Position numbers and translations under genes: made by a program. DNA of 64,000 bases from contig CAUPSS010000009.1 of assembly GCA_963514095.1 (NCBI GenBank), positions 62,001 to 126,000 on the forward strand. Reading direction: 5' to 3'. Shown here in pieces: positions 12,181 through 25,400 of this stretch. This stretch comes from Eutrigla gurnardus. Its lineage: Eukaryota; Chordata; Actinopteri; Perciformes; Triglidae. The notes beneath the pieces are model-generated. The model saw only the letters and a program-made list of their open reading frames with translations, made no database searches and had not been told where the DNA came from. Every line of letters begins with the position of its first letter. Position 1 is the stretch's first letter.

Positions 12181-13021
12181 GTCTCCCTGTGATAGACTGG
12201 TTACCTGTCTGTCTCTACATGTCTCCCTGTGATAGACTGGTTACCTGTCTGTCTTTACATGTCTCCCTGTGATAGACTGGTTACCTGTCTGTCTCTACAT
12301 GTCTCCCTGTGATAGACTGGTTACCTGTCTCTCTCTACATGTCAGCCCTGTGATAGACTGGTTACCTGTCTGTCTCTACATGTCCCCCTGTGATAGACTG
12401 GTTACCTGTCGGTCTCTACATGTCTCCCTGTGATAGACTGGTTACCTGTCTGTCTCTACATGTCTCCCTGTGATAGACTGGTTACCTGTCTGTCTCCACA
12501 TGTCTCCATGTGATAGACTGGTTACCTGTCTGTCTCTACATGTCAGCCCTATGATAGACTGGTTACCTGTCTGTCTCTACATGTCAGCCCTGTGATAGAC
12601 TGGTTACCTGTCTGTCTCTACATGTCAGCCCTGTGATAGACTGGTTACCTGTCTGTCTCTACATGTCAGCCCTGTGATAGACTGGTTACCTGTCTGTCTC
12701 TACATGTCTCCCTGTGATAGACTGGTTACCTGTCTGTCTCTACATGTCTCCCTGTGATAGACTGGTTACCTGTCTGTCTTTACATGTCTCCCTGTGATAG
12801 ACTGGTTACCTGTCTGTCTCTACATGTCTCCCTGTGATAGACTGGTTACCTGTCTGTCTCTACATGTCAGCCCTGTGATAGACTGGTTACCTGTCTGTCT
12901 CTACATGTCCCCCTGTGATAGACTGGTTACCTGTCGGTCTCTACATGTCTCCCTGTGATAGACTGGTTACCTGTCTGTCTCTACATGTCTCCCTGTGATA
13001 GACTGGTTACCTGTCTGTCTC

Positions 13022-15117
13022 CACATGTCTCCATGTGATAGACTGGTTACCTGTCTGTCTCTACATGTCAGCCCTATGATAGACTGGTTACCTGTCTGTC
13101 TCTACATGTCAGCCCTGTGATAGACTGGTTACCTGTCTGTCTCTACATGTCAGCCCTGTGATAGACTGGTTACCTGTCTGTCTGTACATGTCTCCCTGTG
13201 ATAGACTGGTTACCTGTCTGTCTCTACATGTCTCCCTGTGATAGACTGGTTACCTGTCTGTCTCTACATGTCAGCCCTGTGATAGACTGGTTACCTGTCT
13301 GTCTCTACATGTCTCCCTGTGATAGACTGGTCACCTGTCTGTCTCTACATGTCAGCCCTATGATAGACTGGTTACCTGTCTGTCTCTACATGTCAGCCCT
13401 GTGATAGACTGGTTACCTGTCTGTCTCTACATGTCAGCCCTGTGATAGACTGGTTACCTGTCTGTCTGTACATGTCTCCCTGTGATAGACTGGTTACCTG
13501 TCTGTCTCTACATGTCTCCCTGTGATAGACTGGTTACCTGTCTGTCTCTACATGTCAGCCCTGTGATAGACTGGTTACCTGTCTGTCTCTACATGTCTCC
13601 CTGTGATAGACTGGTTACCTGTCTGTCTCTACATGTCTCCCTGTGATAGACTGGTCACCTGTCTGTCTCTACATGTCTCCCTGTGATAGACTGGTTACCT
13701 GTCTGTCTTTACATGTCTCCCTGTGATAGACTGGTTACCTGTCTGTCTCTACATGTCTCCCTGTGATAGACTGGTTACCTGTCTGTCTCTACATGTCTCC
13801 CTGTGATAGACTGGTTACCTGTCTGTCTCTACATGTCCCCCTGTGATAGACTGGTTACCTGTCTGTCTCTACATGTCTCCCTGTGATAGACTGGTTACCT
13901 GTCTGTCTCTACATGTCTCCCTGTGATAGACTGGTTACCTGTCTGTCTCTACATGTCCCCCTGTGATAGACTGGTTACCTGTCTGTCTCTACATGTCTCC
14001 CTGTGATAGACTGGTTACCTGTCTGTCTCTACATGTCGGCCCCATGATAGACTGGTTACCTGTCTGTCTCTACATGTCTCCCTGTGATAGACTGGTTACC
14101 TGTCTGTCTCTACATGTCTCCCTGTGATAGACTGGTTACCTGTCTGTCTCTACATGTCTCCCTGTGATAGACTGGTTACCTGTCTGTCTCTACATGTCCC
14201 CCTGTGATAGACTGGTTACCTGTCTGTCTCTACATGTCTCCCTGTGATAGACTGGTTACCTGTCTGTCTCTACATGTCTCCCTGTGATAGACTGGTTACC
14301 TGTCTGTCTCTACATGTCCCCCTGTGATAGACTGGTTACCTGTCTGTCTCTACATGTCTCCCTGTGATAGACTGGTTACCTGTCTGTCTCTACATGTCGG
14401 CCCCATGATAGACTGGTTACCTGTCTGTCTCTACATGTCTCCCTGTGATAGACTGGTTACCTGTCTGTCTCTACATGTCTCCCTGTGATAGACTGGTTAC
14501 CTGTCTGTCTCTACATGTCGGCCCTGTGATAGACTGGTTACCTGTCTGTCTCTACATGTCAGCCCTGTGATAGACTGGTTGCCTGTCTGTCTCTACATGT
14601 CAGCCCTGTGATAGACTGGTTACCTGTCTGTCTCTACATGTCTCCCTGTGATAGACTGGTTACCTGTCTGTCTCTACATGTCAGCCCTGTGATAGACTGG
14701 TTACCTGTCTGTCTCTACATGTCTCCCTGTGATAGACTGGTTGCCTGTCTGTCTCTACATGTCAGCCCTGTGATAGACTGGTTACCTGTCTGTCTCTACA
14801 TGTCTCCCTGTGATAGACTGGTTACCTGTCTGTCTCTACATGTCTCCCTGTGATAGACTGGTTACCTGTCTGTCTTTACATGTCTCCCTGTGATAGACTG
14901 GTTACCTGTCTGTCTCTACATGTCTCCCTGTGATAGACTGGTTACCTGTCTGTCTCTACATGTCAGCCCTGTGATAGACTGGTTACCTGTCTGTCTCTAC
15001 ATGTCCCCCTGTGATAGACTGGTTACCTGTCGGTCTCTACATGTCTCCCTGTGATAGACTGGTTACCTGTCTGTCTCTACATGTCTCCCTGTGATAGACT
15101 GGTTACCTGTCTGTCTC
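13022..15117. repeat. Representative higher-order unit from m to m (52 monomers, 2,096 bp)
   Basis: Read from one m monomer to the next, the order is m p a a sT T a Tc p a a sT T a T Tc T uT T T C T T C T h T T T C T T C T h T T g aG a T a TG a T T uT T a C-R T T. This is 36 monomers of 40 bp and 16 of 41 bp, giving 2,096 bp, which agrees with the measured distance. Shorter m-to-m units are the same string with blocks removed, and longer ones have blocks doubled (for example h T T T C T T C T here). Confidence 0.8.
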
Positions 15118-17100
15118 CACATGTCTCCATGTGATAGACTGGTTACCTGTCTGTCTCTACATGTCTCCCTGTGATAGACTGGTCACCTGTCTGTCTCTAC
15201 ATGTCTCCCTGTGATAGACTGGTTACCTGTCTGTCTTTACATGTCTCCCTGTGATAGACTGGTTACCTGTCTGTCTCTACATGTCTCCCTGTGATAGACT
15301 GGTTACCTGTCTGTCTCTACATGTCTCCCTGTGATAGAATGGTTACCTGTCTGTCTCTACATGTCCCCCTGTGATAGACTGGTTACCTGTCTGTCTCTAC
15401 ATGTCTCCCTGTGATAGACTGGTTACCTGTCTGTCTCTACATGTCTCCCTGTGATAGACTGGTTACCTGTCTGTCTCTACATGTCCCCCTGTGATAGACT
15501 GTTTACCTGTCTGTCTCTTCATGTCTCCCTGTGATAGACTGGTTACCTGTCTGTCTCTACATGTCGGCCCCATGATAGACTGGTTACCTGTCTGTCTCTA
15601 CATGTCTCCCTGTGATAGACTGGTTACCTGTCTGTCTCTACATGTCTCCCTGTGATAGACTGGTTACCTGTCTGTCTCTACATGTCGGCCCTGTGATAGA
15701 CTGGTTACCTGTCTGTCTCTACATGTCAGCCCTGTGATAGACTGGTCACCTGTCTCTCTCTACATGTCAGCCCTGTGATAGACTGGTTACCTGTCTGTCT
15801 CTACATGTCTCCCTGTGATAGACTGGTTACGTGTCTGTCTCCACATGTCTCCATGTGATATACTGGTTACCTGTCTGTCTCTACATGTCAGCCCTATGAT
15901 AGACTGGTTACCTGTCTGTCTCTACATGTCAGCCCTGTGATAGACTGGTTACCTGTCTGTCAGTACATGTCTCCCTGTGATAGACTGGTTACCTGTCTGT
16001 CTCTACATGTCTCCCTGTGATAGACTGGTTACCTGTCTGTCTCTACATGTCAGCCCTGTGATAGACTGGTTACCTGTCTGTCTCTACATGTCTCCCTGTG
16101 ATAGACTGGTCACCTGTCTGTCTCTACATGTCTCCCTGTGATAGACTGGTTACCTGTCTGTCTTTACATGTCTCCCTGTGATAGACTGGTTACCTGTCTG
16201 TCTCTACATGTCTCCCTGTGATAGACTGGTTACCTGTCTGTCTCTACATGTCAGCCCTGTGATAGACTGGTTACCTGTCTGTCTCTACATGTCCCCCTGT
16301 GATAGACTGGTTACCTGTCGGTCTCTACATGTCTCCCTGTGATAGACTGGTTACCTGTCTGTCTCTACATGTCTCCCTGTGATAGACTGGTTACCTGTCT
16401 GTCTCCACATGTCTCCACGTGATAGACTGGTTACCTGTCTGTCTCTACATGTCAGCCCTATGATAGACTGGTTACCTGTCTGTCTCTACATGTCAGCCCT
16501 GTGATAGACTGGTTACCTGTCTGTCTCTACATGTCTCCCTGTGATAGACTGGTTACCTGTCTGTCTCTACATGTCTCCCTGTGATAGACTGGTTACCTGT
16601 CTGTCTCTACATGTCAGCCCTGTGATAGACTGGTTACCTGTCTGTCTCTACATGTCTCCCTGTGATAGACTGGTTACCTGTCTGTCTCTACATGTCTCCC
16701 TGTGATAGACTGGTCACCTGTCTGTCTCTACATGTCTCCCTGTGATAGACTGGTTACCTGTCTGTCTTTACATGTCTCCCTGTGATAGACTGGTTACCTG
16801 TCTGTCTCTACATGTCTCCCTGTGATAGACTGGTTACCTGTCTGTCTCTACATGTCTCCCTGTGATAGACTGGTTACCTGTCTGTCTCTACATGTCCCCC
16901 TGTGATAGACTGGTTACCTGTCTGTCTCTACATGTCTCCCTGTGATAGACTGGTTACCTGTCTGTCTCTACATGTCTCCCTGTGATAGACTGGTTACCTG
17001 TCTGTCTCTACATGTCCCCCTGTGATAGACTGGTTACCTGTCTGTCTCTACATGTCTCCCTGTGATAGACTGGATACCTGTCTGTCTCTACCTGTCGGCC
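14500..17100. repeat. First relative of the 5-kb unit (matches 22.4-24.6 kb)
   Basis: It aligns to the start of the 22416 unit first at an offset of 7,898 bp and then, after about 15.3 kb, at 7,537 bp. The 361-bp difference is nine monomers (T C T T C T h T T) present here and absent there. Shared rare markers at 7,537 bp are tgtcagtacatg (15961 and 23498), tccacgtg (16414 and 23951) and ggatacc (17071 and 24608). Private changes here are gatagaatgg (15338), gactgtttacc (15500), ctcttcatg (15517) and gatatactgg (15858). Confidence 0.82.
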
Positions 17101-17172
17101 CCTTGATAGACTGGTTACCTGTCTGTCTCTACATGTCTCCCTGTGATAGTCTGGTTACCTGTCTGTCTCTAC

Positions 17173-20100
17173 ATGTCTCCCTGTGATAGACTGGTTACCT
17201 GTCTGTCTCTACATGTCTCCCTGTGATAGACTGGTTACCTGTCTGTCTCCACATGTCTCCATGTGATAGACTGGTTACCTGTCTGTCTCTACATGTCAGC
17301 CCTATGATAGACTGGTTACCTGTCTGTCTCTACATGTCAGCCCTGTGATAGACTGGTTACCTGTCTGTCTCTACATGTCAGCCCTGTGATAGACTGGTTA
17401 CCTGTCTGTCTGTACATGTCTCCCTGTGATAGACTGGTTACCTGTCTGTCTCTACATGTCTCCCTGTGATAGACTGGTTACCTGTCTGTCTCTACATGTC
17501 AGCCCTGTGATAGACTGGTTACCTGTCTGTCTCTACATGTCTCCCTGTGATAGACTGGTCACCTGTCTGTCTCTACATGTCAGCCCTATGATAGACTGGT
17601 TACCTGTCTGTCTCTACATGTCAGCCCTGTGATAGACTGGTTACCTGTCTGTCTCTACATGTCAGCCCTGTGATAGACTGGTTACCTGTCTGTCTGTACA
17701 TGTCTCCCTGTGATAGACTGGTTACCTGTCTGTCTCTACATGTCTCCCTGTGATAGACTGGTTACCTGTCTGTCTCTACATGTCAGCCCTGTGATAGACT
17801 GGTTACCTGTCTGTCTCTACATGTCTCCCTGTGATAGACTGGTTACCTGTCTGTCTCTACATGTCTCCCTGTGATAGACTGGTCACCTGTCTGTCTCTAC
17901 ATGTCTCCCTGTGATAGACTGGTTACCTGTCTGTCTTTACATGTCTCCCTGTGATAGACTGGTTACCTGTCTGTCTCTACATGTCTCCCTGTGATAGACT
18001 GGTTACCTGTCTGTCTCTACATGTCTCCCTGTGATAGACTGGTTACCTGTCTGTCTCTACATGTCCCCCTGTGATAGACTGGTTACCTGTCTGTCTCTAC
18101 ATGTCTCCCTGTGATAGACTGGTTACCTGTCTGTCTCTACATGTCTCCCTGTGATAGACTGGTTACCTGTCTGTCTCTACATGTCCCCCTGTGATAGACT
18201 GGTTACCTGTCTGTCTCTACATGTCTCCCTGTGATAGACTGGTTACCTGTCTGTCTCTACATGTCGGCCCCATGATAGACTGGTTACCTGTCTGTCTCTA
18301 CATGTCTCCCTGTGATAGACTGGTTACCTGTCTGTCTCTACATGTCTCCCTGTGATAGACTGGTTACCTGTCTGTCTCTACATGTCGGCCCTGTGATAGA
18401 CTGGTTACCTGTCTGTCTCTACATGTCAGCCCTGTGATAGACTGGTCACCTGTCTCTCTCTACATGTCAGCCCTGTGATAGACTGGTTACCTGTCTGTCT
18501 CTACATGTCTCCCTGTGATAGACTGGTTACGTGTCTGTCTCCACATGTCTCCATGTGATAGACTGGTTACCTGTCTGTCTCTACATGTCAGCCCTATGAT
18601 AGACTGGTTACCTGTCTGTCTCTACATGTCAGCCCTGTGATAGACTGGTTACCTGTCTGTCTCTACATGTCTCCCTGTGATAGACTGGTTACCTGTCTGT
18701 CTCTACATGTCTCCCTGTGATAGACTGGTCACCTGTCTGTCTCTACATATCTCCCTGTGATAGACTGGTTACCTGTCTGTCTTTACATGTCTCCCTGTGA
18801 TAGACTGGTTACCTGTCTGTCTCTACATGTCTCCCTGTGATAGACTGGTTACCTGTCTGTCTCTACATGTCATACCTGTGATAGACTGGTTACCTGTCTG
18901 TCTCTACATGTCCCCCTGTGATAGACTGGTTACCTGTCGGTCTCTACATGTCTCCCTGTGATAGACTGGTTACCTGTCTGTCTCTACATGTCTCCCTGTG
19001 ATAGACTGGTTACCTGTCTGTCTCCACATGTCTCCATGTGATAGACTGGTAACCTGTCTGTCTCTACATGTCAGCCCTATGATAGACTGGTTACCTGTCT
19101 GTCTCTACATGTCAGCCCTGTGATAGACTGGTTACCTGTCTGTCTCTACATGTCTCCCTGTGATAGACTGGTTACCTGTCTGTCTCTACATGTCTCCCTG
19201 TGATAGACTGGTTACCTGTCTGTCTCTACATGTCAGCCCTGTGATAGACTGGTTACCTGTCTGTCTCTACATGTCTCCCTGTGATAGACTGGTTACCTGT
19301 CTGTCTCTACATGTCTCCCTGTGATAGACTGGTCACCTGTCTGTCTCTACATGTCTCCCTGTGATAGACTGGTTACCTGTCTGTCTTTACATGTCTCCCT
19401 GTGATAGACTGGTTACCTGTCTGTCTCTACATGTCTCCCTGTGATAGACTGGTTACCTGTCTGTCTCTACATGTCTCCCTGTGATAGACTGGTTACCTGT
19501 CTGTCTCTACATGTCCCCCTGTGATAGACTGGTTACCTGTCTGTCTCTACATGTCTCCCTGTGATAGACTGGTTACCTGTCTGTCTCTACATGTCTCCCT
19601 GTGATAGACTGGTTACCTGTCTGTCTCTACATGTCCCCCTGTGATAGACTGGTTACCTGTCTGTCTCTACATGTCTCCCTGTGATAGACTGGTTACCTGT
19701 CTGTCTCTACCTGTCGGCCCCTTGATAGACTGGTTACCTGTCTGTCTCTACATGTCTCCCTGTGATAGACTGGTTACCTGTCTGTCTCTACATGTCTCCC
19801 TGTGATAGACTGGTTACCTGTCTGTCTCTACATGTCGGCCCTGTGATAGACTGGTTACCTGTCTGTCTCTACATGTCAGCCCTGTGACAGACTGGTTGCC
19901 TGTCTGTCTCTACATGTCAGCCCTGTGATAGACTGGTTACCTGTCTGTCTCTACATGTCTCCCTGTGATAGACTGGTTACCTGTCTGTCTCTACATGTCA
20001 GCCCTGTGATAGACTGGTTACCTGTCTGTCTCTACATGTCTCCCTGTGATAGACTGGTTGCCTGTCTGTCTCTACATGTCAGCCCTGTGATAGACTGGTT

Positions 20101-20600
20101 ACCTGTCTGTCTCTACATGTCTCCCTGTGATAGACTGGTTACCTGTCTGTCTCTACATGTCTCCCTGTGATAGACTGGTTACCTGTCTGTCTTTACATGT
20201 CTCCCTGTGATAGACTGGTTACCTGTCTGTCTCTACATGTCTCCCTGTGATAGACTGGTTACCTGTCTGTCTCTACATGTCAGCCCTGTGATAGACTGGT
20301 TACCTGTCTGTCTCTACATGTCCCCCTGTGATAGACTGGTTACCTGTCGGTCTCTACATGTCTCCCTGTGATAGACTGGTTACCTGTCTGTCTCTACATG
20401 TCGGCCCTGTGATAGACTGGTTACCTGTCTGTCTCTACATGTCAGCCCTGTGATAGACTGGTTGCCTGTCTGTCTCTACATGTCAGCCCTGTGATAGACT
20501 GGTTACCTGTCTGTCTCTACATGTCTCCCTGTGATAGACTGGTTACCTGTCTGTCTCTACATGTCAGCCCTGTGATAGACTGGTTACCTGTCTGTCTCTA
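17173..20600. repeat. Partner of 8830-12180
   Basis: It carries m p a a sT T a Tc p a a sT, the cacctgtctctctc and acgtgtctg tails, tacatatctcc at 18749, an m monomer followed by gtaacc, the tacctgtcggccccttg monomer near 19710, and gtgacagactgg near 19885. Private changes include tagtctgg near 17148 just upstream and tgtcatacctg near 18870. The stretch around 19925-20736 is then shared with the 5-kb units that follow. Confidence 0.72.
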
Positions 20601-22415
20601 CATGTCTCCCTGTGATAGACTGGTTGCCTGTCTGTCTCTACATGTCAGCCCTGTGATAGACTGGTTACCTGTCTGTCTCTACATGTCTCCCTGTGATAGA
20701 CTGGTTACCTGTCTGTCTCTACATGTCTCCCTGTGATAGACTGGTTACCTGTCTGTCTTTACATGTCTCCCTGTGATAGACTGGTTACCTGTCTGTCTCT
20801 ACATGTCTCCCTGTGATAGACTGGTTACCTGTCTGTCTCTACATGTCAGCCCTGTGATAGACTGGTTACCTGTCTGTCTCTACATGTCCCCCTGTGATAG
20901 ACTGGTTACCTGTCGGTCTCTACATGTCTCCCTGTGATAGACTGGTTACCTGTCTGTCTCTACATGTCTCCCTGTGATAGACTGGTTACCTGTCTGTCTC
21001 CACATGTCTCCATGTGATAGACTGGTTACCTGTCTGTCTCTACATGTCAGCCCTATGATAGACTGGTTACCTGTCTGTCTCTACATGTCAGCCCTGTGAT
21101 AGACTGGTTACCTGTCTGTCTCTACATGTCAGCCCTGTGATAGACTGGTTACCTGTCTGTCTGTACATGTCTCCCTGTGATAGACTGGTTACCTGTCTGT
21201 CTCTACATGTCTCCCTGTGATAGACTGGTTACCTGTCTGTCTCTACATGTCAGCCCTGTGATAGACTGGTTACCTGTCTGTCTCTACATGTCTCCCTGTG
21301 ATAGACTGGTCACCTGTCTGTCTCTACATGTCAGCCCTATGATAGACTGGTTACCTGTCTGTCTCTACATGTCAGCCCTGTGATAGACTGGTTACCTGTC
21401 TGTCTCTACATGTCAGCCCTGTGATAGACTGGTTACCTGTCTGTCTGTACATGTCTCCCTGTGATAGACTGGTTACCTGTCTGTCTCTACATGTCTCCCT
21501 GTGATAGACTGGTTACCTGTCTGTCTCTACATGTCAGCCCTGTGATAGACTGGTTACCTGTCTGTCTCTACATGTCTCCCTGTGATAGACTGGTTACCTG
21601 TCTGTCTCTACATGTCTCCCTGTGATAGACTGGTCACCTGTCTGTCTCTACATGTCTCCCTGTGATAGACTGGTTACCTGTCTGTCTTTACATGTCTCCC
21701 TGTGATAGACTGGTTACCTGTCTGTCTCTACATGTCTCCCTGTGATAGACTGGTTACCTGACTGTCTCTACATGTCTCCCTGTGATAGACTGGTTACCTG
21801 TCTGTCTCTACATGTCCCCCTGTGATAGACTGGTTACCTGTCTGTCTCTACATGTCTCCCTGTGATAGACTGGTTACCTGTCTGTCTCTACATGTCTCCC
21901 TGTGATAGACTGGTTACCTGTCTGTCTCTACATGTCCCCCTGTGATAGACTGGTTACCTGTCTGTCTCTACATGTCTCCCTGTGATAGACTGGTTACCTG
22001 TCTGTCTCTACATGTCGGCCCCATGATAGACTGGTTACCTGTCTGTCTCTACATGTCTCCCTGTGATAGACTGGTTACCTGTCTGTCTCTACATGTCTCC
22101 CTGTGATAGACTGGTTACCTGTCTGTCTCTACATGTCTCCCTGTGATAGACTGGTTACCTGTCTGTCTCTACATGTCCCCCTGTGATAGACTGGTTACCT
22201 GTCTGTCTCTACATGTCTCCCTGTGATAGACTGGTTACCTGTCTGTCTCTACATGTCTCCCTGTGATAGACTGGTTACCTGTCTGTCTCTACATGTCCCC
22301 CTGTGATAGACTGGTTACCTGTCTGTCTCTACATGTCTCCCTGTGATAGACTGGTTACCTGTCTGTCTCTACATGTCTCCCTGTGATAGACTGGTTACCT
22401 GTCTGTCTCTACATG
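19700..22415. repeat. Older copy of the 3' half of the 5-kb unit
   Basis: This block matches 25264-27578 at +5,564 bp and 30427-33142 at +10,727 bp. At its end it holds h T T T C T T C T T before the g monomer, exactly as before 33233. The copy ending at 27578 lacks those ten monomers (401 bp, the exact difference between 5,564 and 5,163). A private change tgactgtctc lies near 21760. It lacks the ggttacttg mutation that the two later copies share near 26957 and 32120. Confidence 0.8.
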
Positions 22416-25400
22416 TCGGCCCTGTGATAGACTGGTTACCTGTCTGTCTCTACATGTCAGCCCTGTGACAGACTGGTTGCCTGTCTGTCTCTACATGTCA
22501 GCCCTGTGATAGACTGGTTACCTGTCTGTCTCTACATGTCTCCCTGTGATAGACTGGTTACCTGTCTGTCTCTACATGTCAGCCCTGTGATAGACTGGTT
22601 ACCTGTCTGTCTCTACATGTCTCCCTGTGATAGACTGGTTGCCTGTCTGTCTCTACATGTCAGCCCTGTGATAGACTGGTTACCTGTCTGTCTCTACATG
22701 TCTCCCTGTGATAGACTGGTTACCTGTCTGTCTCTACATGTCTCCCTGTGATAGACTGGTTACCTGTCTGTCTTTACATGTCTCCCTGTGATAGACTGGT
22801 TACCTGTCTGTCTCTACATGTCTCCCTGTGATAGACTGGTTACCTGTCTGTCTCTACATGTCAGCCCTGTGATAGACTGGTTACCTGTCTGTCTCTACAT
22901 GTCCCCCTGTGATAGACTGGTTACCTGTCGGTCTCTACATGTCTCCCTGTGATAGACTGGTTACCTGTCTGTCTCTACATGTCTCCCTGTGATAGACTGG
23001 TTACCTGTCTGTCTCCACATGTCTCCATGTGATAGACTGGTTACCTGTCTGTCTCTACATGTCTCCCTGTGATAGACTGGTCACCTGTCTGTCTCTACAT
23101 GTCTCCCTGTGATAGACTGGTTACCTGTCTGTCTTTACATGTCTCCCTGTGATAGACTGGTTACCTGTCTGTCTCTACATGTCTCCCTGTGATAGACTGG
23201 TTACCTGTCTGTCTCTACATGTCGGCCCTGTGATAGACTGGTTACCTGTCTGTCTCTACATGTCAGCCCTGTGATAGACTGGTCACCTGTCTCTCTCTAC
23301 ATGTCAGCCCTGTGATAGACTGGTTACCTGTCTGTCTCTACATGTCTCCCTGTGATAGACTGGTTACGTGTCTGTCTCCACATGTCTCCATGTGATAGAC
23401 TGGTTACCTGTCTGTCTCTACATGTCAGCCCTATGATAGACTGGTTACCTGTCTGTCTCTACATGTCAGCCCTGTGATAGACTGGTTACCTGTCTGTCAG
23501 TACATGTCTCCCTGTGATAGACTGGTTACCTGTCTGTCTCTACATGTCTCCCTGTGATAGACTGGTTACCTGTCTGTCTCTACATGTCAGCCCTGTGATA
23601 GACTGGTTACCTGTCTGTCTCTACATGTCTCCCTGTGATAGACTGGTCACCTGTCTGTCTCTACATGTCTCCCTGTGATAGACTGGTTACCTGTCTGTCT
23701 TTACATGTCTCCCTGTGATAGACTGGTTACCTGTCTGTCTCTACATGTCTCCCTGTGATAGACTGGTTACCTGTCTGTCTCTACATGTCAGCCCTGTGAT
23801 AGACTGGTTACCTGTCTGTCTCTACATGTCCCCCTGTGATAGACTGGTTACCTGTCGGTCTCTACATGTCTCCCTGTGATAGACTGGTTACCTGTCTGTC
23901 TCTACATGTCTCCCTGTGATAGACTGGTTACCTGTCTGTCTCCACATGTCTCCACGTGATAGACTGGTTACCTGTCTGTCTCTACATGTCAGCCCTATGA
24001 TAGACTGGTTACCTGTCTGTCTCTACATGTCAGCCCTGTGATAGACTGGTTACCTGTCTGTCTCTACATGTCTCCCTGTGATAGACTGGTTACCTGTCTG
24101 TCTCTACATGTCTCCCTGTGATAGACTGGTTACCTGTCTGTCTCTACATGTCAGCCCTGTGATAGACTGGTTACCTGTCTGTCTCTACATGTCTCCCTGT
24201 GATAGACTGGTTACCTGTCTGTCTCTACATGTCTCCCTGTGATAGACTGGTCACCTGTCTGTCTCTACATGTCTCCCTGTGATAGACTGGTTACCTGTCT
24301 GTCTTTACATGTCTCCCTGTGATAGACTGGTTACCTGTCTGTCTCTACATGTCTCCCTGTGATAGACTGGTTACCTGTCTGTCTCTACATGTCTCCCTGT
24401 GATAGACTGGTTACCTGTCTGTCTCTACATGTCCCCCTGTGATAGACTGGTTACCTGTCTGTCTCTACATGTCTCCCTGTGATAGACTGGTTACCTGTCT
24501 GTCTCTACATGTCTCCCTGTGATAGACTGGTTACCTGTCTGTCTCTACATGTCCCCCTGTGATAGACTGGTTACCTGTCTGTCTCTACATGTCTCCCTGT
24601 GATAGACTGGATACCTGTCTGTCTCTACCTGTCGGCCCCTTGATAGACTGGTTACCTGTCTGTCTCTACATGTCTCCCTGTGATAGACTGGTTACCTGTC
24701 TGTCTCTACATGTCTCCCTGTGATAGACTGGTTACCTGTCTGTCTCTACATGTCGGCCCTGTGATAGACTGGTTACCTGTCTGTCTCTACATGTCAGCCC
24801 TGTGATAGACTGGTTGCCTGTCTGTCTCTACATGTCAGCCCTGTGATAGACTGGTTACCTGTCTGTCTCTACATGTCTCCCTGTGATAGACTGGTTACCT
24901 GTCTGTCTCTACATGTCAGCCCTGTGATAGACTGGTTACCTGTCTGTCTCTACATGTCGGCCCTGTGATAGACTGGTTACCTGTCTGTCTCTACATGTCT
25001 CCCTGTGATAGACTGGTTACCTGTCTGTCTCTACATGTCTCCCTGTGATAGACTGGTTACCTGTCTGTCTTTACATGTCTCCCTGTGATATACTGGTTAC
25101 CTGTCTGTCTCTACATGTCTCCCTGTGATAGACTGGTTACCTGTCTGTCTCTACATGTCTCCCTGTGATAGACTGGTTACCTGTCTGTCTCTACATGTCC
25201 CCCTGTGATAGACTGGTTACCTGTCTGTCTCTACATGTCTCCCTGTGATAGACTGGTTACCTGTCTGTCTCTACCTGTCGGCCCCTTGATAGACTGGTTA
25301 CCTGTCTGTCTCTACATGTCTCCCTGTGATAGACTGGTTACCTGTCTGTCTCTACATGTCTCCCTGTGATAGACTGGTTACCTGTCTGTCTCTACATGTC

